Source: Zhengitettix transpicula (lineage: Eukaryota; Arthropoda; Insecta; Orthoptera; Tetrigidae). Taken from it: a stretch of 64,000 bases of DNA. Positions 1 through 11,500 of this stretch are shown piece by piece (position 1 is the stretch's first letter; each line of letters opens with the position of its first letter). Where the stretch lies: the NCBI GenBank assembly GCA_037074705.1, contig CM073595.1:68310139-68374138 (forward strand). The letters run 5' to 3'. The position numbers and the translations under genes are program-made. The notes below the pieces were generated by a model, which was not told the DNA's origin, did not search any database, and saw nothing but the letters and a program-made list of their open reading frames with translations.

Positions 1-404
1 AATTAGTTTCATGAATTCAGAAGCTAGTAGAATGTCGAATATTGTGAATATTTGCTGTTGCTATCAAATTGTTTTCTTATTACAATGAAACGAAATGAGA
101 TACTTCCACAAAAGAAATATGTGAAGCGATATCGGACTAACAAAGATAAATACAAAATTCAAATTCAGTGTTTTAAGCAATTTTCCTCCAGTTGTAATTT
201 TCCTGTTGAAAATGGTTTATGAAATGTGAAAGGTACATTTTGTGCTTATATCCACGACAAGTTGGAAATGCATTGTCACGAAGACTGCTTATTCTGGAAG
301 CCTTTTATCATCAATTTTATGACCATTAATCTGCTGTACCGAAGTATAATAATTGCTCACGAAAAATACTTATTAAAAGTGAAGATGTTTGTATTAAATT
401 TTTT
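1..404. other. AT-rich sequence, no gene seen
   Basis: I see no splice-bounded coding exon and no recognisable element here. It lies just outside the PLE remnant that begins near 405 and could be older decayed repeat. Confidence 0.4.
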
Positions 405-690
405 AAAAAAACAGCCAATTTTAAGTCAGAAAAAAGAATTTATTAATTAAGTTAACAACGTTTCGACGCTTAATTTGCGACCTCATCAGGTTTAAGTTTA
501 AAACTACAAAACGGACAAAACAAGAAACATTTGGTAGAAAACAAAAAATATAAATTTTGTTAGACTTACATAAATTTGATGGACAGTGATTCTATGCAGA
601 CTGCCGTGGCCGAAAGGTACAATTTAAAACGAGAACGACCAGTAAAAACTAATATACATTGTTGGATGCGGTTAACAATGGAAACATTTT
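405..690 (-). repeat. Penelope-like element terminal repeat (family A)
   Basis: This repeat lies directly downstream, in the minus sense, of a PLE endonuclease remnant (709-1266), where a PLE terminal repeat (pLTR) is expected. Related copies in the window are at 1643-1795, 8316-8563 and 28690-28885. They share the phrase ATAAATAAAC-AGCCAATTTGAA, the hammerhead-like core, and (here and at 28.8 kb) a GACTGCYGTGGCC block. Element identity is inferred from the hammerhead plus the adjacent endonuclease. Confidence 0.7.
460..489 (-). ncRNA. hammerhead-ribozyme-like core in PLE repeat
   Basis: On the minus strand the order is CTGATGA, one base, GTCGC, a 7-nt loop, GCGTC, GAAAC. This is the conserved CUGANGA ... 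stem II ... GAAA core of a hammerhead ribozyme. Stem II has one mismatch. PLE terminal repeats are known to carry minimal hammerheads. Stems I and III and the cleavage site could not be assigned by eye. Confidence 0.6.
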
Positions 691-708
691 AGAATTTAAA
701 ATTAAACA

Positions 709-1266
709 TTACAAAAGCAAACTGTCATAAATTTTATTCAAATGGTTTCTATAATTTTTTATGTTAATAGCTGTTTTATAGGATCTGACATAAAGCATTT
801 CACTCATTAATCTGGAAAAGTAATTCGTTTCCTCGTCCAAAATTGATACATTACCCCAATATAATTTGTGATTATTTAAATAAATATCTTTAGACAAAAC
901 AGAATAATTTTGAATACTACTATTTATATTATTTTTATGTTCTGTTATCCTGTTTTGGCTTATATATGTGGCTCGACAATCCAGACAATTAATTTTATAA
1001 ATTACATTGTGCTTATCTAAATTTTCGATTTTGTCTTTTATATTTTTTTCTTTGTTTAAATAATTACGAGCCTTAAAAATAATTTTGACACCATACTTTT
1101 CAAACAGCACAATTAATTTGTGTTGTAAGTAATCAATATAAGGTAAAACTATGAAACGACATTTTTTGTTGTCATCTTCGGGTTGGAGAGAACTTTCATT
1201 CAGTTTGTGATTCAGTGTTAGTTTGTAAGGATATTCACATATCAGTTTCCAAAGATACTCATGCAT
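709..1266 (-). mobile_element. Penelope-like element remnant: RT C-terminus and GIY-YIG endonuclease
   Basis: This 185-codon open frame is the C-terminal part of a PLE polyprotein. Residues 41-66 (LPYID ... FEKYGVKIIFKAR) resemble the linker after the PLE reverse transcriptase. Residues 88-103 (VIYKINCLDC-RATYIS) form a GIY-YIG-like block followed by ITEHKNN, where the family has R/E/H positions. The canonical Gly residues are changed (VIY, YIS), so nuclease activity is doubtful. The RT catalytic core is absent. The frame ends at a stop and is followed on the same strand by a hammerhead-bearing terminal repeat, the usual PLE order. It is a 5'-truncated, probably dead copy. I am confident of the superfamily, less so of the clade. 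Confidence 0.72.
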
Positions 1267-1269
1267 TTG

Positions 1270-1642
1270 AGAAATGAGTATTTGCCGAGGTTGTCTTCGC
1301 GAGACGCCAGATGCGTTGAGACAGTGCTTACCTTTCTAGGTTAACGAAGGTAAGGAAGGTTTTTTCCAGTCCTCAGCGTTGCAGAGTGCAAAGTACGGAA
1401 ATTTTGATGGAATTTGAGATTACGTGCGCTTCCTGTGAACGCGTTGTGTTGGATGTAGGAAGCGGTGACGTCAACCAAACTACGAACTCTAAAACAGTTT
1501 CACGTCACCGGACAATACAACGCTATTGGTTGAATTTGCATAACCTGTTCCTGTTCGTGAATCAGCTTCCAGGGTTGGTGCGGAATGTCAAGCACTTGGC
1601 AAGATCAAACCACGTCAGGATTACATTAAGATACTGATATAT
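1270..1642. other. spacer with a short unassigned open frame
   Basis: An 83-codon frame (1386-1637, plus) shows no family motif I recognise and no flanking splice logic. The segment is slightly more GC-rich than its surroundings. I make no gene call. Confidence 0.3.
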
Positions 1643-1795
1643 ACTGACTATTGAGACAACTTATAAATAAACAACAGCCAATTTGAAATAAGAAAAAGGT
1701 TATTTATTTATGGAAAATTAAACTACGTTTCGTCGCTAAATTTGTGACCTCTTCAGGTTGAAATTAAACACGACAAAACCAAACAATTCGAATGA
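1643..1795 (-). repeat. PLE terminal-repeat fragment (family A)
   Basis: Second copy of the family A repeat (compare 405-690). It begins with the shared phrase GAGACAACTTATAAATAAAC and contains a hammerhead-like core on the minus strand. It abuts a LINE fragment, so one element landed beside or inside the other. Confidence 0.65.
1727..1756 (-). ncRNA. hammerhead-ribozyme-like core
   Basis: The minus strand reads CTGAAGA, G, GTCAC, loop, GCGAC, GAAAC. All invariant core bases are present. Stem II pairs at four of five positions. Confidence 0.6.
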
Positions 1796-2676
1796 TTAAA
1801 ATAAAGGAAGGAAATTATGGCCATTTTGTACATTAATGAATTACCAAAAGTAGTGAAGAAAGTAAAAATTCATCTGTTTGCTGATGACACCCTGTTTTTA
1901 TTATCTGGAAAAAAATTGTAAAGACATTGTAAATAAAATTAATATTGAGCTTATAAATATTATAAATTGGTTATGTGTCAATAACTTAAGTTTGAATACT
2001 AAGAAAGTCAAATGTATGTATGTAGGGAATAAATTGCAAGACTGTGATATAGTTGTAGGAAATCAGGTGATAGAGTTAGTTAAACATTTTAAGTACGTAG
2101 GAGTTATTATTGACGGTGTGCTAAATTTAATAAATATGCATAGTATGTTGAAAATAAATTCGCAAAAAAGATAGGACTAGTCTGTAGGTTAAGAAATATT
2201 TTGTCCCTTAAAGCTAAAAAAACAATATTTATGTCAATAGTAGTTTCTCATATACGTTATTGTAATTCATTATTGCTTGGTATCAGTAGTAATGTTATTA
2301 TTAAATTAGATGTAATATGGAATAGAGGATTAAGAGAAATCTCGAATGAAAATAAATGTTAAATAAATTAGAATTGTTAAATGTGAGGGACCAAATTTTT
2401 TATGATGTGTTAATTTTTATTTATAGAATAGATAAGGAGCAGTTGCCCGAGTATTTAAATATTTTTATAAAAAGAAAATTAGATGTCCATAATCATAGGT
2501 AATTTTTTTTATTGAGGCTCGATGTTTGATAGTAAGTTAATATTATTTAATGAATTGCCTGCAGCAGTAAAGAATACGAATTATTGTTAGAGATAAAAAA
2601 TAGTGATAGGTGAATAGTAGTGTTGAAGCATATGTAATTAGCTTTAAGCTAAATTGTTCAAATAAATAAATAAAAT
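1796..2676 (+). mobile_element. LINE (non-LTR) reverse-transcriptase remnant
   Basis: Broken frames spell the 3' half of a non-LTR reverse transcriptase: INELPKV, then the catalytic LFADDTL box near 1877-1897, then W..NNLSLN..K.KCM, FKYVGVIID, a KFAKKIG..CRLRN block and QLPEYLNIF. Frameshifts and stops interrupt the frame at least three times. The copy ends in a TAAA-rich tail near 2661-2676. No endonuclease or ORF1 is seen, so it is 5'-truncated. Clade was not determined. Confidence 0.7.
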
Positions 2677-2679
2677 CTA

Positions 2680-3235
2680 TACCTAGAAAATCCATTTAGA
2701 AGCTTGTTCCCTACTTTAATGCATTTGTGACTATTCTTTATCCGTACAACCGTTCAAGTATCACATAAACTGACCAATTTCTTTCATTATAACCATAGAA
2801 AAAGAATCGAAGAATTCGCTATTTATAGATTTAAATCAGATTTAATTTTAGGCAGCCATCGATTGACATCCGTGCAAGAACTACTCAGTCCGTATGTTGC
2901 TTCGCCAGTAATCTGTCTTAATGTACGGCAAGGAGACGTCAGGGACTAAACGGTATAAATTGTCCAACCACGCCTGTAGATATGTTTTTTTGTAACATTG
3001 TTCGATATTAAACGTGTTAGAAAACTCTGCAGTTTGGTGATTCTGTAAAAAATTACCTAGCGCTCAGCTGATCGGAGGAGATTCACGACCCCGATACAAA
3101 AGCTCACCTAAGCTGGAAAAGTAAGAGATAATATATAGCTTTTATTTGAAAATATATTTTAATTGACGAAAGCAGTTAAGTGTATCACTCGACACTTTCG
3201 ACCCATGTCTAAATTCTCACTCTGGTGAATTTTCT
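2680..3235. other. unassigned spacer
   Basis: I see no gene or recognisable repeat between the LINE tail and the palindrome. Confidence 0.3.
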
Positions 3236-3239
3236 TGAC

Positions 3240-3530
3240 AATGGTGTCGTCTATAGTAGGAAAAAATTATGAGAGGGTGGTAGAGGGATGATCCTACGTT
3301 TCCGACAGTAGAAACTGTGTTCGTCTTCAAGGTTAAGAATCAGAGTTAAGCGAAAGAGTCCGAACACTCCTTATCGAAATAAACGTACGTTAAGTTGGAT
3401 AAGGAGTGTTCGGACTCTTTCGCATAGCTCTGATTCTTAACCTTGAAGACGAACACAGTTTCTACTGTTCGAAACGTAGGATTATCCTTCTTCCACCCTC
3501 TCATAATTTTTATATACGGTAGACAATGGA
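3240..3530. repeat. long palindrome of two inverted hammerhead-like PLE units
   Basis: Two roughly 130-nt arms, about 90% matched by eye, flank a 22-nt loop (3376-3397). Each arm carries a hammerhead-like core: 3443-3475 on plus (TTGAAGA, C, GAACA ... TGTTC, GAAAC) and 3298-3330 on minus. The first core base is T instead of C in both, so cleavage activity is unlikely. The palindrome ends roughly 300-350 nt upstream of the aquaporin first exon. It is best read as a head-to-head PLE terminal-repeat fragment. Confidence 0.65.
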
Positions 3531-3599
3531 ACACCCAATAATTTCTTCACTAAATTCACGCTTTTTCAGCACTCCAAATCAGATAATGGGGCATAATAT

Positions 3600-3860
3600 T
3601 CTCAATTGTGATTTATTTGAAGTGAGGCTGTCGCCTGCGAGTCACTCTGGCCCGCAGGACACGCCAACTGCTTTGAAGGACCAAGTCTCGGGACGGTGAA
3701 GACTCATTTCCGCGGTCCATCTGGCGCCCTAGGAAGGACGTTCTTTGGTAACTTCCCCTCGGCGACTTTCTGCGAACTAGTTCCCCGCGTCCTGCCAATG
3801 GCGGCCCGTGACGTCACGGAGTGGCGGGCTTGAAATACTCAAGTTGTGTGGCGGGGAGCA
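3600..3860 (+). promoter_or_regulatory. probable aquaporin promoter
   Basis: This is a GC-rich island in AT-rich DNA immediately upstream of a clean splice donor at 3893/3894. It contains a CCAAT box (3795-3799) within GCCAATGGCGGC and a perfect CRE, TGACGTCA (3809-3816). A short CAGTCCG tandem near 3863-3875 may contain the initiator. No TATA box is obvious. Assignment to the aquaporin is inferred from strand and order. Confidence 0.55.
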
Positions 3861-3893
3861 GCAGTCCGCAGTCCGCAGTTGCAGCACCTCGCG
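3840..3893 (+). other. aquaporin non-coding exon 1 (5' UTR)
   Basis: The exon ends at GCG|GTAAGTC (donor 3894). The next acceptor on this strand, TTTGCAG at 6013-6019, precedes the start-codon exon by 13 nt. The transcription start is not visible, so the left edge is approximate. Intron 1 (3894-6019) holds no exon I can support; alternative first exons near 4.3 kb are possible. Confidence 0.5.
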
Positions 3894-6032
3894 GTAAGTC
3901 TTATCACCAGATAACAGTTTCTTCTACACTTTCTCAGAGATACACTAGCTTTGGCTGAGATTTTAATACGTAAACCTAAGATTGACGCTATTTCATCCCT
4001 CCAACCCCCTCACTCACGAGTAACTCAGGTGGCCAGTGTTACAGCTTTTCCTTACAGGAGTTTTCCGCGATCACGTCGGAACAAGTTTCCGCTAATCAAT
4101 AATTTTAACGACCAAAGTTTCGAGGCTAAGATGAAAAATATATATCATCTATCTTGCGCCTTGAAATTCCTTAAATTATAGTGTTGTTAACATTGAAGTG
4201 ACTTTGATTCTCGGGAGTCATTTTCGCGGGATTTCTTGATAAGATAAACCTGTTGTGATATACGATCAATTAACGCTGACTGGAAAATTGTGAATCGTGT
4301 GCGTTTCGAAAGTTTTTTTCCTGACCTGCCGTGTTGTCCGGGCTGCGAACTTGGACGTTTGTGGTGTGCTGGGTTCACGATCAAATTAAAGTCACATTTA
4401 AATACTGTTTGTGTTTGGTGTTAATGCCTATACGAATTGAGTTGCGAACTTGCTCTGAAAACTCTTGCGGCTTTTACGTACGAATGTTGTGTTTAACGAG
4501 TGTACAAAAATGAAGGGGATGTTGTGGATTAATTACTTGTGTTCCACAAATCCGCCTTACGCAACTTGAACACTCGACGAAAAATTAGATTGAGTTAACA
4601 AACTATAAACAAAATTATCGTTGAGCTCTTATAAGATGTTACAACTTCGAAACCGGCATCAATAATAAATGTCGATTTTCACGTATATTTATCAAGGTTA
4701 TTTGCATTCAGAATAAAACTGAGAATTTACGCTCGTTGAACAAATCGTGCATCAGTTTAGTAGAATTTTACGCATTTCTTTTATATTTCACGACAATAAA
4801 TTATGAATTTTGCAGAAATTTTGTCGGCTGAAGTTGATATTTGAGATTATTTATATAAAAGGTGTATAAATTAGTAGAAAATGTGTTTGAGCCGAATTAT
4901 TTGACAGCAGAATGAAGCATTTATGGTAGTGTAATAAGGCACGACGCTGGACGAGCCCCGCGTTCTTAAAGCATCCATTTTGCTCTTTGATTCTTGCCCG
5001 CGTACTCGTTACTATACGAGACTGTCCAACCCGGAGTATCAACTCTACGCCACGCAATATTCCCTTTTGAAATTAACTGTTTTCTTTAATATATTGTTGA
5101 TTGATCTTTTTTGATTGGTCTTTATGTAGAAATGAAAAGCGCGCTTAGTGGGACAATCAGTTTGCGTGCTGTAATCAAAACATCTCATCAATTACGCCCC
5201 ACGGACCCAGCAATTCGTTTGTCTCTGACCTATGCCTTTCAATTTGCTTTGTTAACACGCGATATCAACGATGATCTATTTAAATTTCAAGTATGAACAA
5301 TAGGCAATATATTTACCCCTTAAAGTGCGGTATGAAGTGGCGTAGGGACTGTATTCTTGACGCAAAATTAATGTACCCGAATTTCTTTTGCATCTTCATT
5401 AATTTAATAAGAATAATGCATTATTATATTAATTGTCAAGTCTTTAAAATGAGTATTACTTTGTCTAAAGCTGGAGAGGTGCTGCAAAGAAACTCTTTTG
5501 TTGCGGCAACCTTCAACACTTGCTCCAGTCAAAGCAAATAAATTTAAACTACAACTAAAGCAACGTTAAAAAATAATTAGAATCATAGAACATTTCAAGA
5601 AGAACGTCACCTCAGATAGAATAATACGTGTAGATGCGAAATATCTAAGAATTTAATATTATTTTACCCAGTTTGAAACTAATTAAAAGTATTGTTGGCA
5701 AGTCCCAAAAAAAAAACATTTAACTAAAATTGCAGTTTTTTAATTTACATTAAATGTGGTTCTTTTCTTGTAACTTGGCTTTTATGGGCATTACAGTGGG
5801 ATGTAACTGTGGTACAGTATAATATGAAAGCCCTTGTTGATTATTGTGAACAAGTGACTTACAAGGATTCTGTATATAGAAATGCTACAGGGGACATTAA
5901 TTGACAACAATTAAACATATTCAATGCAATGGTCAATACACAAACTATATTTAATAATCTCTCTTCCAATATTACATAACACAAATCATGTATATATCCT
6001 AACAGTAATCTGTTTGCAGGAAGTTAAGAAAT

Positions 6033-7737
6033 ATGGCTGGAGGATTTTCTGAAATACTAGGAGTCTCGGATATCACCGACAAGAATCATATATGGAGAAT
6101 AGTTCTGGCAGAATTCTTAGGCAATGTACTACTTAACTTCTTTGGATGTGGAAGTTGTATTTATGCTAGTGATGCTGAAAATAAATTCCGGGGCGATCAA
6201 ATTATTATTTCCCTCTGCTTCGGTCTCGTGATAATGGCTATAATTCAGGTAAGACATTGTAGAATTTTATTTATTGGCATCGTACAAAATATTTATTTTC
6301 TTCATCGTGCTTTTATTAATAAATGTGTTATTTATCATAACTGGTTTATATACTCACACATTGAAACATAAAAAGGTGAGACCCTGAATTCCAAAGTTGA
6401 ATAAATATTAATATATAATTTTATTACAGTCCATTGGTCATATTAGTGGAGCTCATGTCAACCCTGCTGTGACAATTGGCATGCTTGTAGCAGGACAGAT
6501 CACAATTCTAAAAAGTGTTTGCTACATAATTGCCCAGTGTCTTGGAGCAATTGCTGGCTCTGCTTTCTTAAAGGTAAATACTTATCTATTTAAATAATTT
6601 TAAGCTCTTTGCATCAAATGAAATATTTTTAAACCGGAACACGTTATCGTCAAAGTTATGATATTTATTTTGTGACAGATGATGCCTTTTACTTTCAGGC
6701 TCTTACACCAGAAAATATACCGGCATACCAGCAAGGCCACACAACTCTCAGTCCACTACTTTCAGAAGTTCAAGGATTTGGAATTGAATTTGTCCTCGGC
6801 TTTGTTTTGGTTCTTGTTGTGTTTGGAGTTTGTGACCCCAAGAAGCCTGAAAGTAAAGGTGTTGCTCCTTTGGTCATTGGCTTAACTATTGCAATGGGTC
6901 ATCTAGCTGCTGTAAGTTATTTCTGTGTAGCTGAAATTAAACTGATAAGTTTAAATTTTATGTAAAAACTTTTAATAGTATTAAAGTATGTAATAGCAAT
7001 TAAGTATGTAATTTTACACAAAAAATTAAAATATTGATTTAAATTAGTTTAAAGATATTTTAATTCCAATTATAATTTATAAAATTTATAATTTTCCTTG
7101 ACAGGTTGACTACACTGGAGCAAGTATGAATCCTGCTAGAACTCTTGGTTCAGCTGTCATTAGTAATGTGTGGCAAAGTCACTGGGTAAGAGATGTGATA
7201 AATTTAAGGTATATTTTTTTTTAAAAAAAATTATTTTATCTCATATGACCATAATTTTTTATACTTAGGTATACTGGCTTGGGCCTATTCTTGGAGGAGT
7301 TGGCGCTTCCCTGATTTACAAACATGCTTTCACTCTCCCAGTAACTGAAGCCAACACAGAGTACAGCCCAGTTCAGGTACAGGACAAAGAGGTATTAGTA
7401 AAATAAATGTGCAATAGAGTCAGCTAAAGTGGGTACTTAGGTTGGTTTTAAAAAATTGGATAAAAACCCATAATTTATAATGCACATCCTGCCAATAAAA
7501 TTATATTTGAGTCACATACTATAGTATGTTGTCTGTGATGAGCTATAGAATAATTAAAATATGTAAAGAATAACATTTTCACAAAAGTATACAACATTCA
7601 CACTGTAACATCACAACACACAGCAAAATAACATATTTTATCTTTTCTATTCACATGAATAATTATAATAAATGTTTGAAATAATGTTGCAGCTGAAGCG
7701 ACTGGATAACAGGAAGGATGAAGATGGAATGGCTTGA
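6033..7737 (+). CDS. AQP: aquaporin (MIP family water channel)
   Basis: Membrane water channel of the major intrinsic protein family. Six coding exons: 6033-6248, 6430-6573, 6699-6911, 7105-7185, 7269-7376 (or 7391) and 7693-7737. All have GT..AG borders and all junctions are phase 0, giving about 268 or 273 aa, normal for the family. The two pore motifs are present: HVNPAV (Asn83) and SMNPAR (Asn200, with the selectivity-filter Arg203). Other hallmarks are [22 protein letters not shown] and [12 protein letters not shown]. The set resembles classical AQP1/AQP4-type insect channels (PRIP or DRIP) rather than aquaglyceroporins; I cannot separate PRIP from DRIP. The start is the first Met after the acceptor at 6019. 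Exon 5 has two in-phase donors and a readthrough stop, so the C-terminus may be alternatively spliced. AATAAA lies at 7840-7845. Confidence 0.93.
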
Positions 7738-7839
7738 TGAGTACTTCTATTTGCTGATATACATCTAGCCTCAGTTGAAGATTAATATACTGAGGTCACA
7801 TCTCACATTTCATTGGAAAGCTAATGTAAAGCAAGAGAA

Positions 7840-7845
7840 AATAAA
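7840..7845 (+). terminator. aquaporin poly(A) signal
   Basis: AATAAA about 100 nt after the spliced stop codon (7735-7737). Further AT-rich downstream signals are possible. Confidence 0.5.
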
Positions 7846-8315
7846 TACATTGTTCCTTGGAATTTTCAGAGAAGTTGTCAATTTTATTAGAAACAGATAA
7901 AATTGCCTTGATTTAATTGCTTTTATAGCCAAGAAACAGTAAATTACAATACTTGTCACACTGAAAGTCAAGTACAGACAATTAATTTCTCATGTAACTC
8001 TTCTGCCAATATATCATTCCATGTCATCACAATTTTCATGTCAAAGACTCACTAATTTATACACTTTGAATATGTATTGATTTACATCAATGAATTTCTT
8101 ACATTTACTTAGATTTAGGTAACATGAATGTAAATAAGATGTATTAAGCTATTTTACATATTATGTAACTCTAAAGATTGAATCAATATGCTTTATTTTT
8201 ACAATGAGTGTTTGAATATTTTACTTCCAAATATTGATACCCAATACAGAGATCTTAAATGAATATTACGATGGAATATAAAATTGTTTTATATATATAT
8301 ATATAAATATTTTCT

Positions 8316-8563
8316 GAATATTGAGACAACTTATAAATAAACACCAGCCAATTTGAAGTCAGAAAAAATATATTTATCTATGGAAATTTAAACTAAATTT
8401 CGTCGTTGCTAATTTGCGACCTGTTCAGGTTGAAGTTTAACAAAATGTACAAACTACCAAAATTTTGTTTAACTTCAAGAGGTCGTACATTAGCAACGAA
8501 ATATAGTTTAAATTTTCCATAAATAAATATATTATTTCTGACTTCAAATTGGTTGAAATATAA
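8316..8563. repeat. inverted pair of PLE family A terminal repeats
   Basis: The left arm (about 8322-8450) matches the repeat at 1643-1795, and the right arm (about 8460-8563) is its inverted copy. Hammerhead cores are recognisable but degraded: CTGAACA for CTGANGA on the left minus strand, and TTCAAGA on the right plus strand. It lies 0.5 kb downstream of the aquaporin poly(A) signal. Confidence 0.6.
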
Positions 8564-11500
8564 AACTTCTTAACCAACGCATACATTAAGAAGTAATTGT
8601 ATATGTACATTTTTTATACAATTTGACATTAAAAAAGAACTTTTAGAGACGGAAATTGATACATAAGAATTAAAAGAAACTCTATTAAAATTAGTTTCTT
8701 AGCTTAATGAAGTGGAAATTTTTCATTTATTTTAGTAAGGCTCAATGGTGATATTTTATTTTTCCATTTTTAACTATCTGAAAGTATCAGCAAGCTCTAG
8801 ACAACAAAAATATTTTTTGGATTACCAGAATGTTAAGTTGGATTCCACAAGGTTCAAGTTTTCAGACATGATAGACTAAGTGACCTACGAACCACAATAG
8901 GAGGGGGATAGTATATCTTACTCAGGTTGTTTAATTCATATTTTCTATACTTCCTCAGCATTAAATTTTCATCAAAACAAACACCATGTAATTTAATTTG
9001 ATAAGTGAGAGTAAAGCATGCAACAAGAAGGTAATGCTAGTTTTCAGAAAATAATATCTTGATAAAAAAAATTCTTTTGAAGTGGTATAAATTAAATATT
9101 AAACCTGTAGTAGATAGACGTTTGCTGAATTTTTGTATAAAGAACTTACTTTAGACCTGTTTATTTTCCTTCAAGAAATTAAAATGGCTTTGGCTCTAGC
9201 CTGGGATCAGGATTCATGGCACACCTACCTTCACCCCGGCCAACAAAACAACCACTGTACGATACAATAACATTTCCAGGAATATAGCAGCTTTAGCAGA
9301 GCAAACATCTAGAAGTTTCCCAAGATTAAATAATGAATTTAATATATGTTTTATATATTTGGTTCAGAGCCCTCTGCCCAGACATAGGAAAAAAATTAAT
9401 CACAGAAGAAATTAAATAATAATAGTATTAAAATAGTTTCATGATTTTAGTTCTGGTATTTTCAAAACTATATTGTTTCTCTCTCCAGAAAATGAATCAA
9501 ACAGCAGCTTCTTGGAATAGGGCATCCCAAATGAGAATACCAATTGCTTTCATAAATTTGGATATTCTGTGCCATGGTGATGATTATGATCTGGATAGTA
9601 TAACATTTTGGTAAAGCCAAAAGTTGATGCTGACAAAAATTAATTATTTCTGGAAAGTCATCTGTCCCAGAACCAACAGCAACCATGCCAATGAAAGTGA
9701 CAAATATATTGGTGGCATTATAATAAACCAGTGCAATGAGTGGCACATCGTATTTAATACAAACTTACGCTCTCAATTATATTTTAAACTAAACATTGTC
9801 AGCGTGAAAAATAAAAAATGGTAATCGCCCATTAGTTATCTACTGTATTTCTGTGTCCCCACAAAATTAATTGTAAATTTTCAATTTTGCTCTTCATAAA
9901 GCAGAAAATGTTATTTCAGGAAAAAAAAAATCATGACCTTGCTAATGGTACTACTTCATTACACACAACCACACATTATATATTCTATAACAAATGTCAA
10001 ATGCAAGCTTAAAATATTTGTGCAAAGTTATTTGATCAAATGGCATTCATGATAGTTTATATCCATAGTTTAATTGGTATTACAAAATGAAAACAGAATT
10101 TCTTGGAAAATTACCTTTTATTAATATTATTCTTTAATTTCATAGGCTGTATTGGCAAACTATTGTTGAAGTCCCAATTATATTTTAATCAATTTATGTA
10201 TTACAAATTGTAATAATTCAGACATGGTAACTGGAAATATTTCCAATAATCAGACTGAATCAATTAGATGTGAATCGCATTAACTAATTTATGCTTTAAA
10301 AATTAAAAGCCTCCTTATTTATAGTGTATTGTTGATTTTATGTCTTTACAACCAGAACTTTATTCTTGTGCGTTTCCTCAGGATATAGGGCAAAAATTTT
10401 CCAAAAAGAGCTCTTCGGTGTGATTATGGTTATTTCACTTCCAAATTAGAACGAAGGTACTGCTTACATAGGGAAATTACATTAGAAATAGAAAACCACA
10501 ATTAAAAGTTAACAAAAACTCCAAATAACTTCCCAATATTACCAATGTTTTCCTTTTGCCATGTAAGAAAGGATGATGAATTAAATTAATAATCAAACTA
10601 TATAGGTCAATTATTTATTTGAAAACTAATTAACAAAATATGTAAATCTAATAGTGATAAACTTGCAAACTTATGTACTGAACATATTTAATTACAGAAC
10701 AAATAAAAACATTTGAAAATCATAACATTGAATTCAACAACGTGGTTACAGATTAATCACATTGGAAGTAAAAAAAATTCTAAATTGGTTGAAAGACATT
10801 AAATCAATATTTATTCTCTAATTATTATGTATTACTTTGTAAAAAAAAATAGAAAATAAATTTATTTGATAAAAATTATTTTAATATATATTTGGACATT
10901 AAAGGAACTTGAGATAAGGGCAGTTATTTAAAACAAAAATTTTGAATGACTTGCATATATGTTTGTTTATAATTAATTTTACATGATAATCTACATGGTG
11001 TTACGAATTTTGTGCACAAACATGTCATTGACAAAAGTAAAATGAAATAGATTTTATATTTACTGCAGTTAAATATTTTTCAAAAAAAAATTATGATTGG
11101 CAAAATAATTATTTCTTCAGATAAACCTTCTTAGCTTGGCTTATGGATACAAAAACTCTAGTTATGAATACTTCCACATTATTATTTTTATTATTTACAG
11201 AATGAATCCTCTAATCACATTTGGTGAGGAAGTGAATAGCTGCCACACATTAAATTGTAACTACACAGGTACAGCAGAGACATTGATAAAGAAATAGAGG
11301 GATTCTGGAAGGGTGGGGAGGATTCAAATGGAGAGAGGAGATAGGGGGGGGGGATAGTGGACAAAGGAGTGGAATCAGAGAGGGAAGGTAGAGAGATAGA
11401 GACTTCACTGGTCCAGACACCATGTCAATTCATTTTAAATTAACGGATATGTGGATCTCAGAATTGTAAAGTTACTGCCTACGAAACAAAATAAAGATCA

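Noticed and set aside
3346..3534. 62-codon frame in the palindrome as a gene
   Set aside because: It lies wholly inside the inverted repeat and loop and has no family signal.
9468..9824. Overlapping opposite frames of 66-92 codons as a small gene
   Set aside because: No conserved motif, no splice partner and low-complexity AT-driven composition.
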